Assembly (NCBI RefSeq): GCF_000980885.2
Contig: NZ_LBDA02000025.1
Coordinates: 1 to 64,000 of the forward strand
Source of the DNA: Streptomyces malaysiense
GTDB taxonomy: Bacteria > Actinomycetota > Actinomycetes > Streptomycetales > Streptomycetaceae
Direction of reading: 5' to 3'
Length of the DNA: 64,000 nucleotides
The notes beneath the pieces were generated by a model. That model was given only the letters and a program-made list of their open reading frames with translations, searched no databases and was not told the origin of the DNA. Below are positions 9,016 through 18,158 of this stretch, piece by piece; positions within the stretch are counted from its first letter, which is position 1, and every line of letters starts with the position of its first letter. Both the position numbers and the translations under genes were made by a program.

Positions 9016-9543
9016 ATGAGCAACCCGTACCAGCCGTACGCCATGCCACCGCGGCCGCCGCACCCGCCCACCCGGACCGCCCCCAAGTGGGCCCGGAAGC
9101 GTTACGTGTTGCCCGGCATCGGACTCGCCTTCCTCCTCGGCATCGGAGCCGGCGCCGGCGGCCAGGACAACGGCACCGACGCCAAGCCCACGGCAGCCAA
9201 GGTGCAGCCGACCGCCACGGTCACGGCGACGGCCACCGCCACGGAGACGGCGACGCCCGAGCCCGCGCCGACGGTCACGGCGACCAGGACCGTCAAGGTC
9301 GAGGTGACCGTCACCGCGCACGCGCCGGCCGCCGGTTCGGGCGGCAGCGGGGGCTCGTCGGGCGGGTCCTCAGGCGGTTCGTCGGGCGGTTCGTCGAGCA
9401 GCGGCGGCTCCGGTTCCTCGGGAGGCTCGACCGGCGCCGGCAACGGCGCCACCGCCCTGTGCAACGACGGCACCTACTCCTACGCCGCCCACCACCAGGG
9501 CGCCTGCTCGCACCACGGCGGCGTGGCCGTCTTCTACCACTAG
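9016..9543 (+). CDS. membrane-anchored surface protein with C-terminal DUF3761 domain
   Basis: A 175-residue protein. Residues 1-30 are a Pro-rich cytoplasmic tail, followed by a short basic stretch (KWARKRYVLPG) and one hydrophobic segment (IGLAFLLGIGAGAGG). A Thr/Ala/Val-rich linker and a pure Gly/Ser stalk (about 40 residues) come next. A compact C-terminal domain, CNDGTYSYAAHHQGACSHHGG, carries two cysteines and four histidines, the signature of DUF3761. Function is unknown; the stalk indicates that the head is displayed outside the membrane. The start at 9016 has GGGGGA 4 bases upstream. A further ATG at 8962 is in frame but has no binding site. Monocistronic and convergent with comEC. 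Confidence 0.8.
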   Translation: MSNPYQPYAMPPRPPHPPTRTAPKWARKRYVLPGIGLAFLLGIGAGAGGQDNGTDAKPTAAKVQPTATVTATATATETATPEPAPTVTATRTVKVEVTVTAHAPAAGSGGSGGSSGGSSGGSSGGSSSSGGSGSSGGSTGAGNGATALCNDGTYSYAAHHQGACSHHGGVAVFYH

Positions 9544-9579
9544 CAGGGCTTGGAGCCGGCCTGATCCGAAGGAAGGGCC

Positions 9580-12249
9580 CTAGCCGGACGGCCCGTCCCG
9601 CGTCACCCTCACCTCCCCGCCCGCGCCGTCGGCCCCCTCGGCCCCGCCCACCGCGAGCGCCCCGTCCCGGTCGGTCCGCAGCACCAACGCGCCACCGGCC
9701 CGCAGCGCGGCCACCGTCGACGGGGCCGGGTGCCCGTACGGGTTCCCGGTGCCACAGGAGATGAGCGCCACCCGGGGAGCCGCGAGCCGTGTCAACTCCG
9801 GGTCCTGGTGGGCCGATCCATGATGGGCCACCTTCAGCACATCCACCCCGGCCATCGCCGCCGCCTCCGGAGACCGCAGCAGCGCCTGCTGGTCCGGGGG
9901 TTCGAGGTCCCCGAGCAGCAGCAGCCGCAGCCCGCCCGTGCGCACCAGCAACGCCACGCTGGCGTCGTTCGGCCCGTCGAACCCGGGAGCGGCGACCGGG
10001 CCGGGCCCGGCGGGGGGACCGGCACCCATCGGCGGCCCGGTGTCCGCCGGCGGCCACAGCACCCGCCAGGACAGCGGGCCGCTGCGCCGTTCCTCGCCCG
10101 CGACGGCCCGGGTGACCGGGATATGGCGCCCGGCCGCCTCCTTCCTGACGAACTCCGCCTCCTGCGCGGGCTCTTCGAACCCCGTCGTCTCGATCCCGGC
10201 CACCTCGCGTCCCCGCAGCACCCCGAGCAGCCCCGCCACGTGGTCCGCGTGGAAATGGGTCAGCACCAGGAGGGGGACGCGGGTGACGCCCAGGCGCCGG
10301 AGGCAGCGGTCCACCGCCGCCGGATCGGGCCCGGCGTCCACGACCACCCCGGCGCCGGCGCCCGCGGCCAGCACGGTCGCGTCGCCCTGCCCGACGTCGC
10401 ACATCGCGTACCGCCATCCCGGCGGCGGCCAGCCCGTCACCACCCTGGTCAGCGGCGCGGGGCGCACCAGCGCCAGCAGGAGCAGCGCCCCGCACAGTCC
10501 GCACCACCACGGGTGCCGCACCAGCCGCCGCCCGGCAGGTACGGCGGCCACGGTGACCGCCGCGAGCAGCAGCGCCCCCGGCCAACCGCCCGGCCAGCCC
10601 ACCCCCGCGCCGGGCAGCGCGGCCCCGGCCCTGGCGACACCGGCGATCCACCGGGTCGGCCAACTCGCGGCCCAGGCCAGCAGCTTGGCCAGGGGCATCG
10701 CCACCGGCGCGGTCGCCAGCGCGGCGAACCCCAGCACGGTCGCGGGCGCCACCGCCACCTCGGCCAGCAGATTGCACGGCACCGCCACCAGGCTCACCCG
10801 GGCCGACAGCACCGCCACCACCGGCGCGCACACCGCCTGCGCCGCTGCGGCCGCGCCCAGCGCCTCGGCGAGCCTCGGCGGCAACCCGCGCCGCCGCAGC
10901 CCCTCGCTCCAGCCCGGGGCCAGCACCAGCAGGGCACCGGTGGCCAGCACGGAGAGCAGGAAGCCGTAGCTGCGGGCGAGCCACGGGTCGTAGAGCACCA
11001 GCAGCAGTACGGCCGTCGCCAGGGCCGGGACGAGGGATCTGCGGCGGCCCGTGGCCAGGGCGAGCAGTGCGAGCGCTCCGCAGGCGGCGGCCCGCAGCAC
11101 GCTGGGGTCGGGCCGGCACACGAGCACGAATCCCAGCGTGAGCGCCCCCGCGGACAGGGCCGTCGTCCTGAGGGAGAGGCCCAGGCACGGGGCCAGGCCC
11201 CGGCGTTCGGTCAGCCGGGCCAGGCCGGGCGGGCCGACGAGCAGGGCGAGCAGCACGGTGAGGTTGCTGCCGGAGACCGCGAGGGTGTGGGTCAGGTCGG
11301 TCGCCTTGAAGGCGTCGTCCAGTTCGGGTGTGATCCGCGCGGTGTCCCCGACGACCAGGCCGGGCAGCAGCGCCCGCGCGTCCCCGGACAGTCCGTCGGT
11401 CGCCGCGCGCAGTCCGTCCCGCAGCCGCCCCGCCCACCGCTGCGCCCCGCTCGGCCCCGCCAGGACCCTCGCCGCGGACAGCCCCCGCACCCTGAGCACG
11501 GCCGCCGTCCGGTCACCTCCGACGAGAGCGGGCGCCAGCCGCCCGCTCACCCGCAGCCGCGTGGACGGCAGCAGCCGGAGCCAGCCGTCCTGCCCGGCCC
11601 GCGCCCGGGATCCCCCGGTCGCCGCTGCCGGCCCGTCCCCGGCCGCCCCGCGCACCCGGTCCGGTACCGCGACGGCCTCGGGAGTGCCCCGCGCCGGCGG
11701 CCGGCTGGCGTCTCCCTCCGGCCCCGCCACACCCCCGTCGGCCACCACCAGGACCGGCGTCCGGGTCCGCGTGCTCCGCCCGTCGCTCTCCTCGACCCGC
11801 CTCACCTCCGCCCGGACCAGCACCGCCGCCGAGGCCGTGCGGTCCCCGCGCACCCGGGGCCTGCTCAGCCAGGGGTCGCCGGTCAGCTCGATGTCGGCGG
11901 TCACGGTGGCGGAGCGGCGGGCCAGTGCGGGGACCGGTCCGCGCCGCACGTCCGCGCCCTGCAATCCGGCGGACGTGGCCGACGCGGCGACGCACAGGAG
12001 CACCGCGGCGAGGGAGGTACGTGCCCAGGCCGGCCGCCCACCCGGAGACCGCGGAACGGCCCGGCCCGCGCCCAGCATGACGATCCCGGCGAGCAGGGAG
12101 AGGGCCGCGATCCACACGGTCGGGCCCGCCGGGGCGTCCAGGGTGAGCGTCGCCGTGGCCCAGGCGGCGAGCGCGGGCGGCACCAGGCGCAGGTCCAAGG
12201 GACCCGGCCCGGGGTCGGGCTCGGTGCCGTGGAAGGGGGCGGCGGTCAT
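9580..12249 (-). CDS. comEC: ComEC/Rec2-family DNA-uptake channel protein
   Basis: An 889-residue polytopic membrane protein. The N-terminal region holds transmembrane segments and a DUF4131/OB-like domain. The central ComEC competence domain begins around LTHTLAVSGSNLTVLLALLVGPPG and has about ten hydrophobic helices. A C-terminal metallo-beta-lactamase domain carries GQGDAT and the metal motif THFHADHVAGL, then VLKVAHHGS. In competent bacteria ComEC forms the channel that takes single-stranded DNA across the membrane; in Streptomyces its role is not established. The ATG overlaps the comEA stop in an ATGA, implying translational coupling. The open frame continues far upstream, but that part lies on comEA. 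Confidence 0.93.
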   Translation of the reverse strand: MTAAPFHGTEPDPGPGPLDLRLVPPALAAWATATLTLDAPAGPTVWIAALSLLAGIVMLGAGRAVPRSPGGRPAWARTSLAAVLLCVAASATSAGLQGADVRRGPVPALARRSATVTADIELTGDPWLSRPRVRGDRTASAAVLVRAEVRRVEESDGRSTRTRTPVLVVADGGVAGPEGDASRPPARGTPEAVAVPDRVRGAAGDGPAAATGGSRARAGQDGWLRLLPSTRLRVSGRLAPALVGGDRTAAVLRVRGLSAARVLAGPSGAQRWAGRLRDGLRAATDGLSGDARALLPGLVVGDTARITPELDDAFKATDLTHTLAVSGSNLTVLLALLVGPPGLARLTERRGLAPCLGLSLRTTALSAGALTLGFVLVCRPDPSVLRAAACGALALLALATGRRRSLVPALATAVLLLVLYDPWLARSYGFLLSVLATGALLVLAPGWSEGLRRRGLPPRLAEALGAAAAAQAVCAPVVAVLSARVSLVAVPCNLLAEVAVAPATVLGFAALATAPVAMPLAKLLAWAASWPTRWIAGVARAGAALPGAGVGWPGGWPGALLLAAVTVAAVPAGRRLVRHPWWCGLCGALLLLALVRPAPLTRVVTGWPPPGWRYAMCDVGQGDATVLAAGAGAGVVVDAGPDPAAVDRCLRRLGVTRVPLLVLTHFHADHVAGLLGVLRGREVAGIETTGFEEPAQEAEFVRKEAAGRHIPVTRAVAGEERRSGPLSWRVLWPPADTGPPMGAGPPAGPGPVAAPGFDGPNDASVALLVRTGGLRLLLLGDLEPPDQQALLRSPEAAAMAGVDVLKVAHHGSAHQDPELTRLAAPRVALISCGTGNPYGHPAPSTVAALRAGGALVLRTDRDGALAVGGAEGADGAGGEVRVTRDGPSG

Positions 12250-13202
12250 GGCCGTACCAGGTCGCGGAGGTCGGTGAAGCGGCGGTCGCCGATTCCGTCG
12301 ACCTGGCGGAGTTCGTCCACCGAGCGGAAGCCGCCGTGCCGGGTGCGGTAGTCGATGATGCGGCGGGCCAGCACCGGTCCGACTCCCGGCAGCGTGTCGA
12401 GCTGATCCTCGGTCGCCGTGCCGAGGGAGACCGGCGCGGCCGGGCCGGTCGGGGGCGCGGCGCCGGCGGGGGCGACGGCGGCCGGCGGCGCGCCGACGAC
12501 CACCTGCTCGCCGTCGACCAGGAAGCGGGCCCGGTTGAGGCCGTCGGTGTTCACGCCCGGCCGCACCCCGCCCGCCGCCCGCAGCGCGTCGGCCACCCGG
12601 GAACCCGCGGGGAGGCGGCGGACGCCCGGAGCGCGGACCTTGCCGCCGACGTCCACGACGATCTCTCCGCCCGGAGTCGCGGCACCGCCCCCGCCCGGAG
12701 CGGGCGTCTTCGCGTACGTCGGCCGCGCGCGCACCATTTGGGGCGCGCTCACCGGCTCGGGCCGGCCCGCCCAGAAGTGCTGCACGGCGAACAGCGCGGC
12801 CACCACCAGCAGCACGGCGAGCGCCACGGTCCCGCGCCGCTCCACCCCGCAGCGCGACTGCAGCCACACCGGCAGCCGCTCCCGCAACGCCGTCCCGGCC
12901 CGTGCCCGCAGGTCCGGGGGCGGCGGATCCGCGTGCTCCGACGGCCGCTCCACCGGCTCGGGCGGGCTCGCGGCCGGCGGGGCCTTCCCCGACTCCCGCC
13001 ATGGCACGGCCTGTTCGCCGAAGAGGAGTTCCGCCCGGCGCCGCAGGTCCTCCGCCGGCGCGTGCGCGCGGTGCCGGACACGGCGGTGCGCGGACGCGCG
13101 CTGCCGTGTGCGGACGTCGGAGGCGGGACCGCGGCCGGGGCCGCTGGCCGGAGTGCCGGTGCGAGGGCGTGATCGAAGTGCCATGCGACGAGGATCGGAC
13201 AT
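12246..13202 (-). CDS. comEA: ComEA family DNA-binding protein (SLBB + helix-hairpin-helix)
   Basis: A 318-residue protein. A basic cytoplasmic N-terminus (about 125 residues) precedes one membrane anchor (TVALAVLLVVAALFAVQHFW). An SLBB-type domain follows (EIVVDVGGKVRAPGVRRLPAGSR). The C-terminal (HhH)2 module has TLPGVGPVLARRIIDYR and VDGIGDRRFTDLRDLV, which binds duplex DNA. ComEA normally captures DNA and hands it to ComEC. The protein is longer than Bacillus ComEA (about 205) because of the N-terminal cytoplasmic extension, which is usual in Streptomyces. The ATG at 13202 is used; ATG 13184 is an alternative. It is the first gene of the comEA-comEC pair. Confidence 0.9.
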   Translation of the reverse strand: MSDPRRMALRSRPRTGTPASGPGRGPASDVRTRQRASAHRRVRHRAHAPAEDLRRRAELLFGEQAVPWRESGKAPPAASPPEPVERPSEHADPPPPDLRARAGTALRERLPVWLQSRCGVERRGTVALAVLLVVAALFAVQHFWAGRPEPVSAPQMVRARPTYAKTPAPGGGGAATPGGEIVVDVGGKVRAPGVRRLPAGSRVADALRAAGGVRPGVNTDGLNRARFLVDGEQVVVGAPPAAVAPAGAAPPTGPAAPVSLGTATEDQLDTLPGVGPVLARRIIDYRTRHGGFRSVDELRQVDGIGDRRFTDLRDLVRP

Positions 13203-13298
13203 CCCGTCACTTCGCGATGATCTTGGTCGACTCCCGGGGACACCGGGTGGGTTGTGGACAACTTCGCCACTCGTGCGGGGGACCCCCCGACCACTACC

Positions 13299-14144
13299 TC
13301 ACCGCGGCGAGACCACCGCCCCCAGCAACCCCGGTCCGGTGTGCGCCCCGATCACCGCTCCCACCTCGCTGACGTGCAACTCCCCCAGCCCACGCACACG
13401 TTCCCGCAGCCGGTCGGCGAGTGCGGCGGCACGTTCGGGGGCGGCCAGATGGTGGACGGCGATGTCGACCTCCGTGCCCCCGGCCCGTTCGGCGGCCAGC
13501 TCCTCCAGGCGGGCGATCGCCTTCGAGGCCGTACGGACCTTCTCCAGCAGCTCGATGCGGCCGCCGTCGAGGCTGAGCAGGGGTTTGACCGCGAGCGCGG
13601 AGCCGAACAGGGCCTGGGTGGCGCCGATGCGGCCGCCGCGGCGCAGATAGTCGAGGGTGTCGACGTAGAAGTAGGCGGAGGTGCCGGCGGCCCGTTTCTC
13701 GGCCGCGGTGACGGCCTCGTCCACGGTGCCGCCCGCCTCCGCCGCCTCGGCAGCGGCGAGGGCGCAGAAACCGAGGGCCATCGCGACCATCCCGGTGTCC
13801 ACCACCCGCACCGGCACCGGCGCCTCCCGGGCCGCGAGGACGGCCGCGTCGTAGGTGCCGGACAGCTCGCCCGACAGGTGCAGGGAGACGATGCCGCCGG
13901 CGCCGGACTCGGCGACCCTGCGGTAGGTGTCGGCGAACACCTGGGGGCTGGGACGCGAGGTGGTGACGGGGCGCCGCCTGGTCAGGGCCTGGGCGAGGGC
14001 GCGGGTGGAGATCTCGGTGCCCTCTTCGAGCGCCTGGTCGCCGAGGACCACGGTCAGGGGGACCGCGGTGATGCCGTGCCGCTCCATCGCCCGGGGCGGC
14101 AAGTAGGCCGTGGAATCGGTGACGATGGCGACATGGCGGGACAT
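13299..14144 (-). CDS. DegV family fatty-acid-binding protein
   Basis: A 281-residue DegV protein. It begins MSRHVAIVTDSTAYLPP, with the conserved TDST loop that contacts the fatty-acid carboxylate, and the TSRPSP motif lies near residue 80. In Gram-positive bacteria the family (FakB) presents fatty acids to the kinase FakA for phosphorylation; no fakA is visible here. The ATG at 14144 gives the standard N-terminus; an open frame extends upstream without a start that fits. It lies just upstream of comEA in the same direction and has no close partner. Confidence 0.9.
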   Translation of the reverse strand: MSRHVAIVTDSTAYLPPRAMERHGITAVPLTVVLGDQALEEGTEISTRALAQALTRRRPVTTSRPSPQVFADTYRRVAESGAGGIVSLHLSGELSGTYDAAVLAAREAPVPVRVVDTGMVAMALGFCALAAAEAAEAGGTVDEAVTAAEKRAAGTSAYFYVDTLDYLRRGGRIGATQALFGSALAVKPLLSLDGGRIELLEKVRTASKAIARLEELAAERAGGTEVDIAVHHLAAPERAAALADRLRERVRGLGELHVSEVGAVIGAHTGPGLLGAVVSPR

Positions 14145-14249
14145 GACCTGGAGGTTACCCGCCGGGGCGCGCGGGTGGCAGCCCGGCCCCTGACGTGTGC
14201 CCGCGGGCGGGTCCCTCAAGCCCGGGACACCCCGGTGATCCGGTGACGG

Positions 14250-14906
14250 TCAGGTGGTGCTTTCCGGGCGTGGGCTCTTCTGCCACGGGTAGGCCGGGCG
14301 CGGCACGGGCGGGGTGAGGGGGTGGGGCGCGGGCTCCGGTGCCGGCTCCCCGGCGGTGCCGGGCCGGGTCCAGTGGCGCAGGGCGTCGGCCTCGATGTCG
14401 ATCTGGGCGCTGAGGGTGCCGAGATCGTCGTCGGCGAAGCGGCGGGCGCGGTCGCGGACGGCCCAGCGCAGGGAGTCGGCGGACTGGGTGATGCGCTCGG
14501 TGCGGGCGCGCAGGCCGGGCAGCCGGGCGGCGAGCGTGGCGCGGTCGGGCTCGGACTCCAGGCGCTTGAGGTCGGCGTCCAGCTCGCGTCCGTGCGCGTT
14601 GAGGCGCTCGAAGAGGCCCAGGGACTCCTTCAGCGACTCGTCCTCGGCCACGCCCGCGTCCAGCGCGTCCTGCGTGGCGCGCATGGAGGTACGCAGGGTG
14701 AGCCGCAGCTGGGCCAGCTCGGCGGCCGGGCCCACCTGGGCGAAGGACTTGGCGCGCAGCGTGTGGTCCTCGACGGTGCGCCGGGCCTGGACGATGGTGC
14801 GGTCCACGCCGCGCTTGGCGGCGCTCACCACCTTGATCGTGGCATACGCGCCCAGGGCGACGAAGGCCAGGAAGAACAGGGCGATGACGATGATCACTGC
14901 TTCCAC
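14250..14906 (-). CDS. membrane-anchored coiled-coil protein of unknown function
   Basis: A 218-residue protein. The very N-terminus is a transmembrane segment (AVIIVIALFFLAFVALGAYATIKVV). A long, highly charged helical region follows (about residues 30-185), with heptad-like leucines, for example AELAQLRLTLRTSMRATQDAL. A Pro-rich tail ends the protein. The topology suggests a helical rod on one side of the membrane. The GTG at 14906 has AGGAGGAG six bases upstream, which fixes the start. The gene follows leuS after a hairpin terminator. No known family recognised. Confidence 0.8.
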   Translation of the reverse strand: MEAVIIVIALFFLAFVALGAYATIKVVSAAKRGVDRTIVQARRTVEDHTLRAKSFAQVGPAAELAQLRLTLRTSMRATQDALDAGVAEDESLKESLGLFERLNAHGRELDADLKRLESEPDRATLAARLPGLRARTERITQSADSLRWAVRDRARRFADDDLGTLSAQIDIEADALRHWTRPGTAGEPAPEPAPHPLTPPVPRPAYPWQKSPRPESTT

Positions 14907-14966
14907 GGCGCTCCTCCTCGGGCAGGTGCGCCGCGCGTCGCGGCACTCCTCAACGGTAAACGCAAG

Positions 14967-15005
14967 GGGCAGGCCCGGGGTTCCAGAAATACCCCGAACC
15001 TGCCC
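14967..15005 (-). terminator. hairpin terminator after leuS
   Basis: Arms GGGCAGG (14967-14973) and CCTGCCC (14999-15005), with an inner CGGGGT/ACCCCG pair, form a long hairpin about 30 bases past the leuS stop. Confidence 0.75.
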
Positions 15006-15034
15006 GTAGGGGAGTACCCCGAGAGGCGTCGCGA

Positions 15035-17908
15035 TTACGCCGGAACGATGTTCACCAGCTTCGGCGCGCGCACGATCACCTTGCGGACGCCCGCGCCGTC
15101 CAGCGCGGCCACGACCTTCTCGTCGGACAGGGCCGCCTTCTCCAGCTCCTCCTCGGAGATGCCCGGCGGCACCTCCAGGCGGGCCTTGACCTTGCCCTTG
15201 ATCTGGACGACGCAGGTCACGGTCTCGTCGACCACGTACCGCGGGTCGGCGACCGGGAAGTCCCGGTGGACGACCGAGTCGGTGTGGCCCAGGCGGCGCC
15301 ACAGCTCCTCGGCGACGTGCGGGGCCAGCGGGGCGACCATCAGCACCAGCGGCTCGGCCACCGACCTCGGCAGGGCCGCGTTGGCCTTGGTCAGGTGGTT
15401 GTTCAGCTCGGTGACCTTGGCGATGGCGGTGTTGAAGCGCAGGCCCTCCAGGTCCTGGCGCACCCCGTCGATCGCCTTGTGCAGGGCGCGCAGCGTGTCC
15501 TCGTCGGGCGCCGCGTCGATCACGGTCGGCTCGCCGGTGTTCTCGTCCACGATGTTGCGCCACAGCCGCTGCAGCAGCCGGAACTGGCCGACCACAGCGC
15601 GCGTGTCCCAGGGGCGGGAGACGTCCAGCGGGCCCATGGCCATCTCGTACAGGCGCAGGGTGTCGGCGCCGTACTCGGCGGCGATCTCGTCCGGCGTCAC
15701 CGCGTTCTTCAGGGACTTGCCCATCTTGCCCAGCAGACGGCTGACCTGCTCGCCCTGGTGGTAGTACGCGCCGTCGCGCTCCTCCACCTCGGCGGCCGGC
15801 ACCGCGATGCCCCGGCTGTCACGGTAGACGTAGGCCTGGATCATGCCCTGGTTGAACAGCTTGTGGAACGGCTCCGCGGAGGAGACGTGCCCCAGGTCGA
15901 ACAGCACCTTGGACCAGAAGCGGGCGTACAGCAGGTGCAGCACGGCGTGCTCGGCACCGCCCACGTACAGGTCGACACCGCCGTGCGGCCGGTCCTCGCG
16001 CGGGCCCATCCAGTACCGCTCGATCTCGGGGTCGACCATCTTCCGGTCGTTGTGCGGGTCGAGGTAACGGAACTCGTACCAGCAGGAACCGGCCCAGTTG
16101 GGCATGGTGTTGGTCTCGCGGCGGTACTTCTTCGGCCCGTCGCCCAGGTCCAGGGTGACGTGGACCCACTCGTCGTTGCGCGACAGCGGGGTCTCGGGCC
16201 GGGTGTCCGCGTCGTCCGGGTCGAAGGTGCGCGGGCTGTAGTCCTCGACCTCGGGCAGCTCCAGCGGCAGCATCGACTCGGGCAGCGAGTGCGCGATGCC
16301 GTCCTCGTCGTAGACGATCGGGAAGGGCTCGCCCCAGTACCGCTGGCGGCTGAACAGCCAGTCGCGCAGCCGGAAGTTCACCGTGCCCCGGCCGATGCCC
16401 TTGCGCTCCAGCCACTCGGTGACGCGCGCCTTGGCCTCGGTGACGCCCAGGCCGTCCAGGGTGACGCCCTCGCCGGCCGAGTTGACGATCTTCGCGTCGT
16501 ACGAGGCGAACGCGTCGTCCCAGTCGGCGGTGTCGGTGCCGCGGCCGTCGGTCGGCTCGACCACGCAGCGCACGGGCAGCTCGAAGGCCCGCGCGAAGGC
16601 GAAGTCGCGGGTGTCGTGCGCGGGGACGGCCATGATCGCGCCGGTGCCGTAGCCCATCAGCACGTAGTCGGCGATGAAGACGGGGACCTGCTCGCCGTTG
16701 GCCGGGTTCACGGCGAAGACGCCGGTGAAGACGCCCGTCTTGTCCTTGGCCTCGGCCTGGCGCTCGACGTCGGACTTGGCGGCGGCCTGCGCGCGGTAGG
16801 CGGCGACGGCCTCGGCGGGGGTGGCGTGGCCGCCGGTCCACGCCTCATGGGTGCCCTCGGGCCAGGCCGCGGGGGTGAACTTGTCGGCCAGGGGGTGCTC
16901 GGGCGCCAGCACCATGTAGGTGGCGCCGAACAGGGTGTCGGGGCGGGTGGTGAACACCGTGATGTGCTCGCCGTCCACGGGGAAGTCGACGCGGGCGCCC
17001 TCGCTGCGGCCGATCCAGTTGCGCTGCTGCAGCTTGATGGCCTCGGGCCAGTCCAGCTCCTCCAGGTCCTCCAGCAGGCGGTCCGCGTAGGCGGTGATCC
17101 GCATGTTCCACTGGCGCAGCTTGGACTTGAACACCGGGAAGTTGCCGCGCTCGGAACGACCGTCGGCGGTGACCTCCTCGTTGGCCAGCACGGTGCCCAG
17201 GCCGGGGCACCAGTTGACCGGCGCGTCGGAGGCGTAGGCGAGGCGGTACTCGCCCAGGACGTCGGCACGCTCGGCGGCGCTCAGCTCGTTCCAGCCGCGC
17301 GTGGTACCCGGGATCGCGCGCTCACCGGTCTCGAACTGGGCGATCAGCTCGGCGATCGGGCGGGCCTTGCGGGCCTCGTCGTCGTACCAGGAGTTGAAGA
17401 TCTGCAGGAAGATCCACTGGGTCCACTTGTAGTAGTCCGGGTCGATCGTGGCGAAGGACCGGCGCTTGTCGTGACCGAGGCCCAGCCGGCGCAGCTGGGC
17501 CTTCATGTTCTCCATGTTGGCCTCGGTGGACACGCGCGGATGCGTGCCGGTCTGCACGGCGTACTGCTCGGCGGGCAGGCCGAAGGCGTCGAAGCCCAGG
17601 GTGTGCAGGACGTTGTGGCCGGTCATGCGCTGGAACCGGGCGTATACGTCGGTGGCGATGTAGCCCAGCGGGTGGCCGACGTGCAGGCCGGCGCCGGAGG
17701 GGTAGGGGAACATGTCCATGATGAACTTCTTGGGCCTGGCGGCGCCCTCGCCCGCCAGGTCGCCCGCGGGGTTGTCCGCGGCGTACGTGCCGTCGGCGTC
17801 CCAGAAGTCCTGCCAGCGTGCCTCGATCTCGGCGGCCATGGCGGCCGTGTAGCGGTACGGGGAGGCTTCCGCCCCGGTCGCGGCGGCAGCGGGGTTCGTC
17901 TCGCTCAT
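15035..17908 (-). CDS. leuS: leucyl-tRNA synthetase
   Basis: Class I synthetase charging tRNA-Leu, with 957 residues in the bacterial LeuRS size range. The HIGH motif is HVGHPLGY, after [12 protein letters not shown]. The CP1 editing domain contains [19 protein letters not shown]. The second catalytic signature reads GKMGKSLKN instead of KMSKS, a substitution common in actinobacterial LeuRS. The zinc/tryptophan region ([17 protein letters not shown]) precedes it. The ATG at 17908 has TGAGGA five bases upstream. A leader peptide and terminator at 17950-18060 indicate attenuation by leucyl-tRNA supply. Confidence 0.97.
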   Translation of the reverse strand: MSETNPAAAATGAEASPYRYTAAMAAEIEARWQDFWDADGTYAADNPAGDLAGEGAARPKKFIMDMFPYPSGAGLHVGHPLGYIATDVYARFQRMTGHNVLHTLGFDAFGLPAEQYAVQTGTHPRVSTEANMENMKAQLRRLGLGHDKRRSFATIDPDYYKWTQWIFLQIFNSWYDDEARKARPIAELIAQFETGERAIPGTTRGWNELSAAERADVLGEYRLAYASDAPVNWCPGLGTVLANEEVTADGRSERGNFPVFKSKLRQWNMRITAYADRLLEDLEELDWPEAIKLQQRNWIGRSEGARVDFPVDGEHITVFTTRPDTLFGATYMVLAPEHPLADKFTPAAWPEGTHEAWTGGHATPAEAVAAYRAQAAAKSDVERQAEAKDKTGVFTGVFAVNPANGEQVPVFIADYVLMGYGTGAIMAVPAHDTRDFAFARAFELPVRCVVEPTDGRGTDTADWDDAFASYDAKIVNSAGEGVTLDGLGVTEAKARVTEWLERKGIGRGTVNFRLRDWLFSRQRYWGEPFPIVYDEDGIAHSLPESMLPLELPEVEDYSPRTFDPDDADTRPETPLSRNDEWVHVTLDLGDGPKKYRRETNTMPNWAGSCWYEFRYLDPHNDRKMVDPEIERYWMGPREDRPHGGVDLYVGGAEHAVLHLLYARFWSKVLFDLGHVSSAEPFHKLFNQGMIQAYVYRDSRGIAVPAAEVEERDGAYYHQGEQVSRLLGKMGKSLKNAVTPDEIAAEYGADTLRLYEMAMGPLDVSRPWDTRAVVGQFRLLQRLWRNIVDENTGEPTVIDAAPDEDTLRALHKAIDGVRQDLEGLRFNTAIAKVTELNNHLTKANAALPRSVAEPLVLMVAPLAPHVAEELWRRLGHTDSVVHRDFPVADPRYVVDETVTCVVQIKGKVKARLEVPPGISEEELEKAALSDEKVVAALDGAGVRKVIVRAPKLVNIVPA

Positions 17909-17949
17909 GATCCTCAAAGCTCCATCGATCGTCTCTGCCTGCAGAAATG

Positions 17950-17974
17950 AAAAATCCCCTCACGCAGGAGGGGA
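17950..17974 (-). terminator. intrinsic terminator (attenuator) in the leuS leader
   Basis: On the minus strand TCCCCTC, a 6-base loop (CTGCGT), GAGGGGA and five T residues form a canonical Rho-independent terminator. It ends only about 40 bases before the leuS start and lies downstream of the Leu-rich leader peptide, so it would stop transcription before leuS unless disrupted. Confidence 0.85.
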
Positions 17975-17975
17975 C

Positions 17976-18031
17976 GCCGCGCCGATGCCGACCTCACGGG
18001 TACCACCGGGGTCGGTACTGATCAGCGCGGC
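17976..18031 (-). promoter_or_regulatory. leuS leader: mutually exclusive pairing segments
   Basis: Segments between the leader peptide and the terminator can pair in several ways. GCCGCGC at 18025-18031, which overlaps the last leader codons, can pair with GCGCGGC at 17976-17982, directly before the terminator. CCGACC (18010-18015) pairs with GGTCGG (17988-17993). GGTGGTACCCGTG (17995-18007) resembles the T-box tRNA-acceptor motif (GGTGGNACC) and can also pair with the preceding GTACC. A ribosome stalled on the Leu codons would cover the 18025-18031 segment. The structures are inferred by eye. Confidence 0.6.
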
Positions 18032-18060
18032 CCGCTAAGCAGAAGGCGTACGGCACGCAT
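18022..18060 (-). CDS. leuS leader peptide (MRAVRLLLSGPR)
   Basis: A 12-codon frame, ATG to TGA, encodes MRAVRLLLSGPR, with three consecutive leucine codons (CTT CTG CTT) and Arg on either side. CTT is a rare codon in this G+C-rich genome, so stalling would be sensitive to leucyl-tRNA levels. No ribosome binding site precedes it, but TACCCT lies 7 bases before the ATG, as expected for a leaderless transcript beginning at the ATG. Together with the terminator at 17950-17974 it fits ribosome-mediated attenuation of leuS. Confidence 0.75.
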   Translation of the reverse strand: MRAVRLLLSGPR

Positions 18061-18067
18061 GGCGCCT

Positions 18068-18073
18068 AGGGTA
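18068..18073 (-). promoter_or_regulatory. candidate -10 element of the leuS leader transcript
   Basis: TACCCT on the minus strand, with its last base 8 nt before the A of the leader ATG, would start transcription at or next to that ATG. No convincing -35 is seen at 17-18 bases. The upstream tRNA terminator (18116-18151) separates this unit from tRNA-Ala. Confidence 0.45.
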
Positions 18074-18115
18074 CCGCAGGCGTCGATCCGGCGGGGACTC
18101 AGGGCACGGATAGAC

Positions 18116-18151
18116 CGAGAGCGGACCACCCTTCCGGATGATCCGCTCTCG
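18116..18151 (-). terminator. terminator of tRNA-Ala
   Basis: Perfect 10-bp arms CGAGAGCGGA (minus-strand 18151-18142) and TCCGCTCTCG (18125-18116) enclose a 16-base loop, 8 bases past the tRNA 3' end. Confidence 0.8.
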
Positions 18152-18158
18152 ACTTCTG

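Noticed and set aside
9730..12351. An 873-codon plus-strand frame opposite comEC
   Set aside because: Arg/Gly/Gln/Pro-only composition, antisense to the recognisable ComEC.
17941..18115. Classical T-box riboswitch upstream of leuS
   Set aside because: Only the acceptor-like motif is present. There is not enough sequence for Stem I between the likely start and the motif, and an in-frame Leu-rich peptide gives a better explanation.
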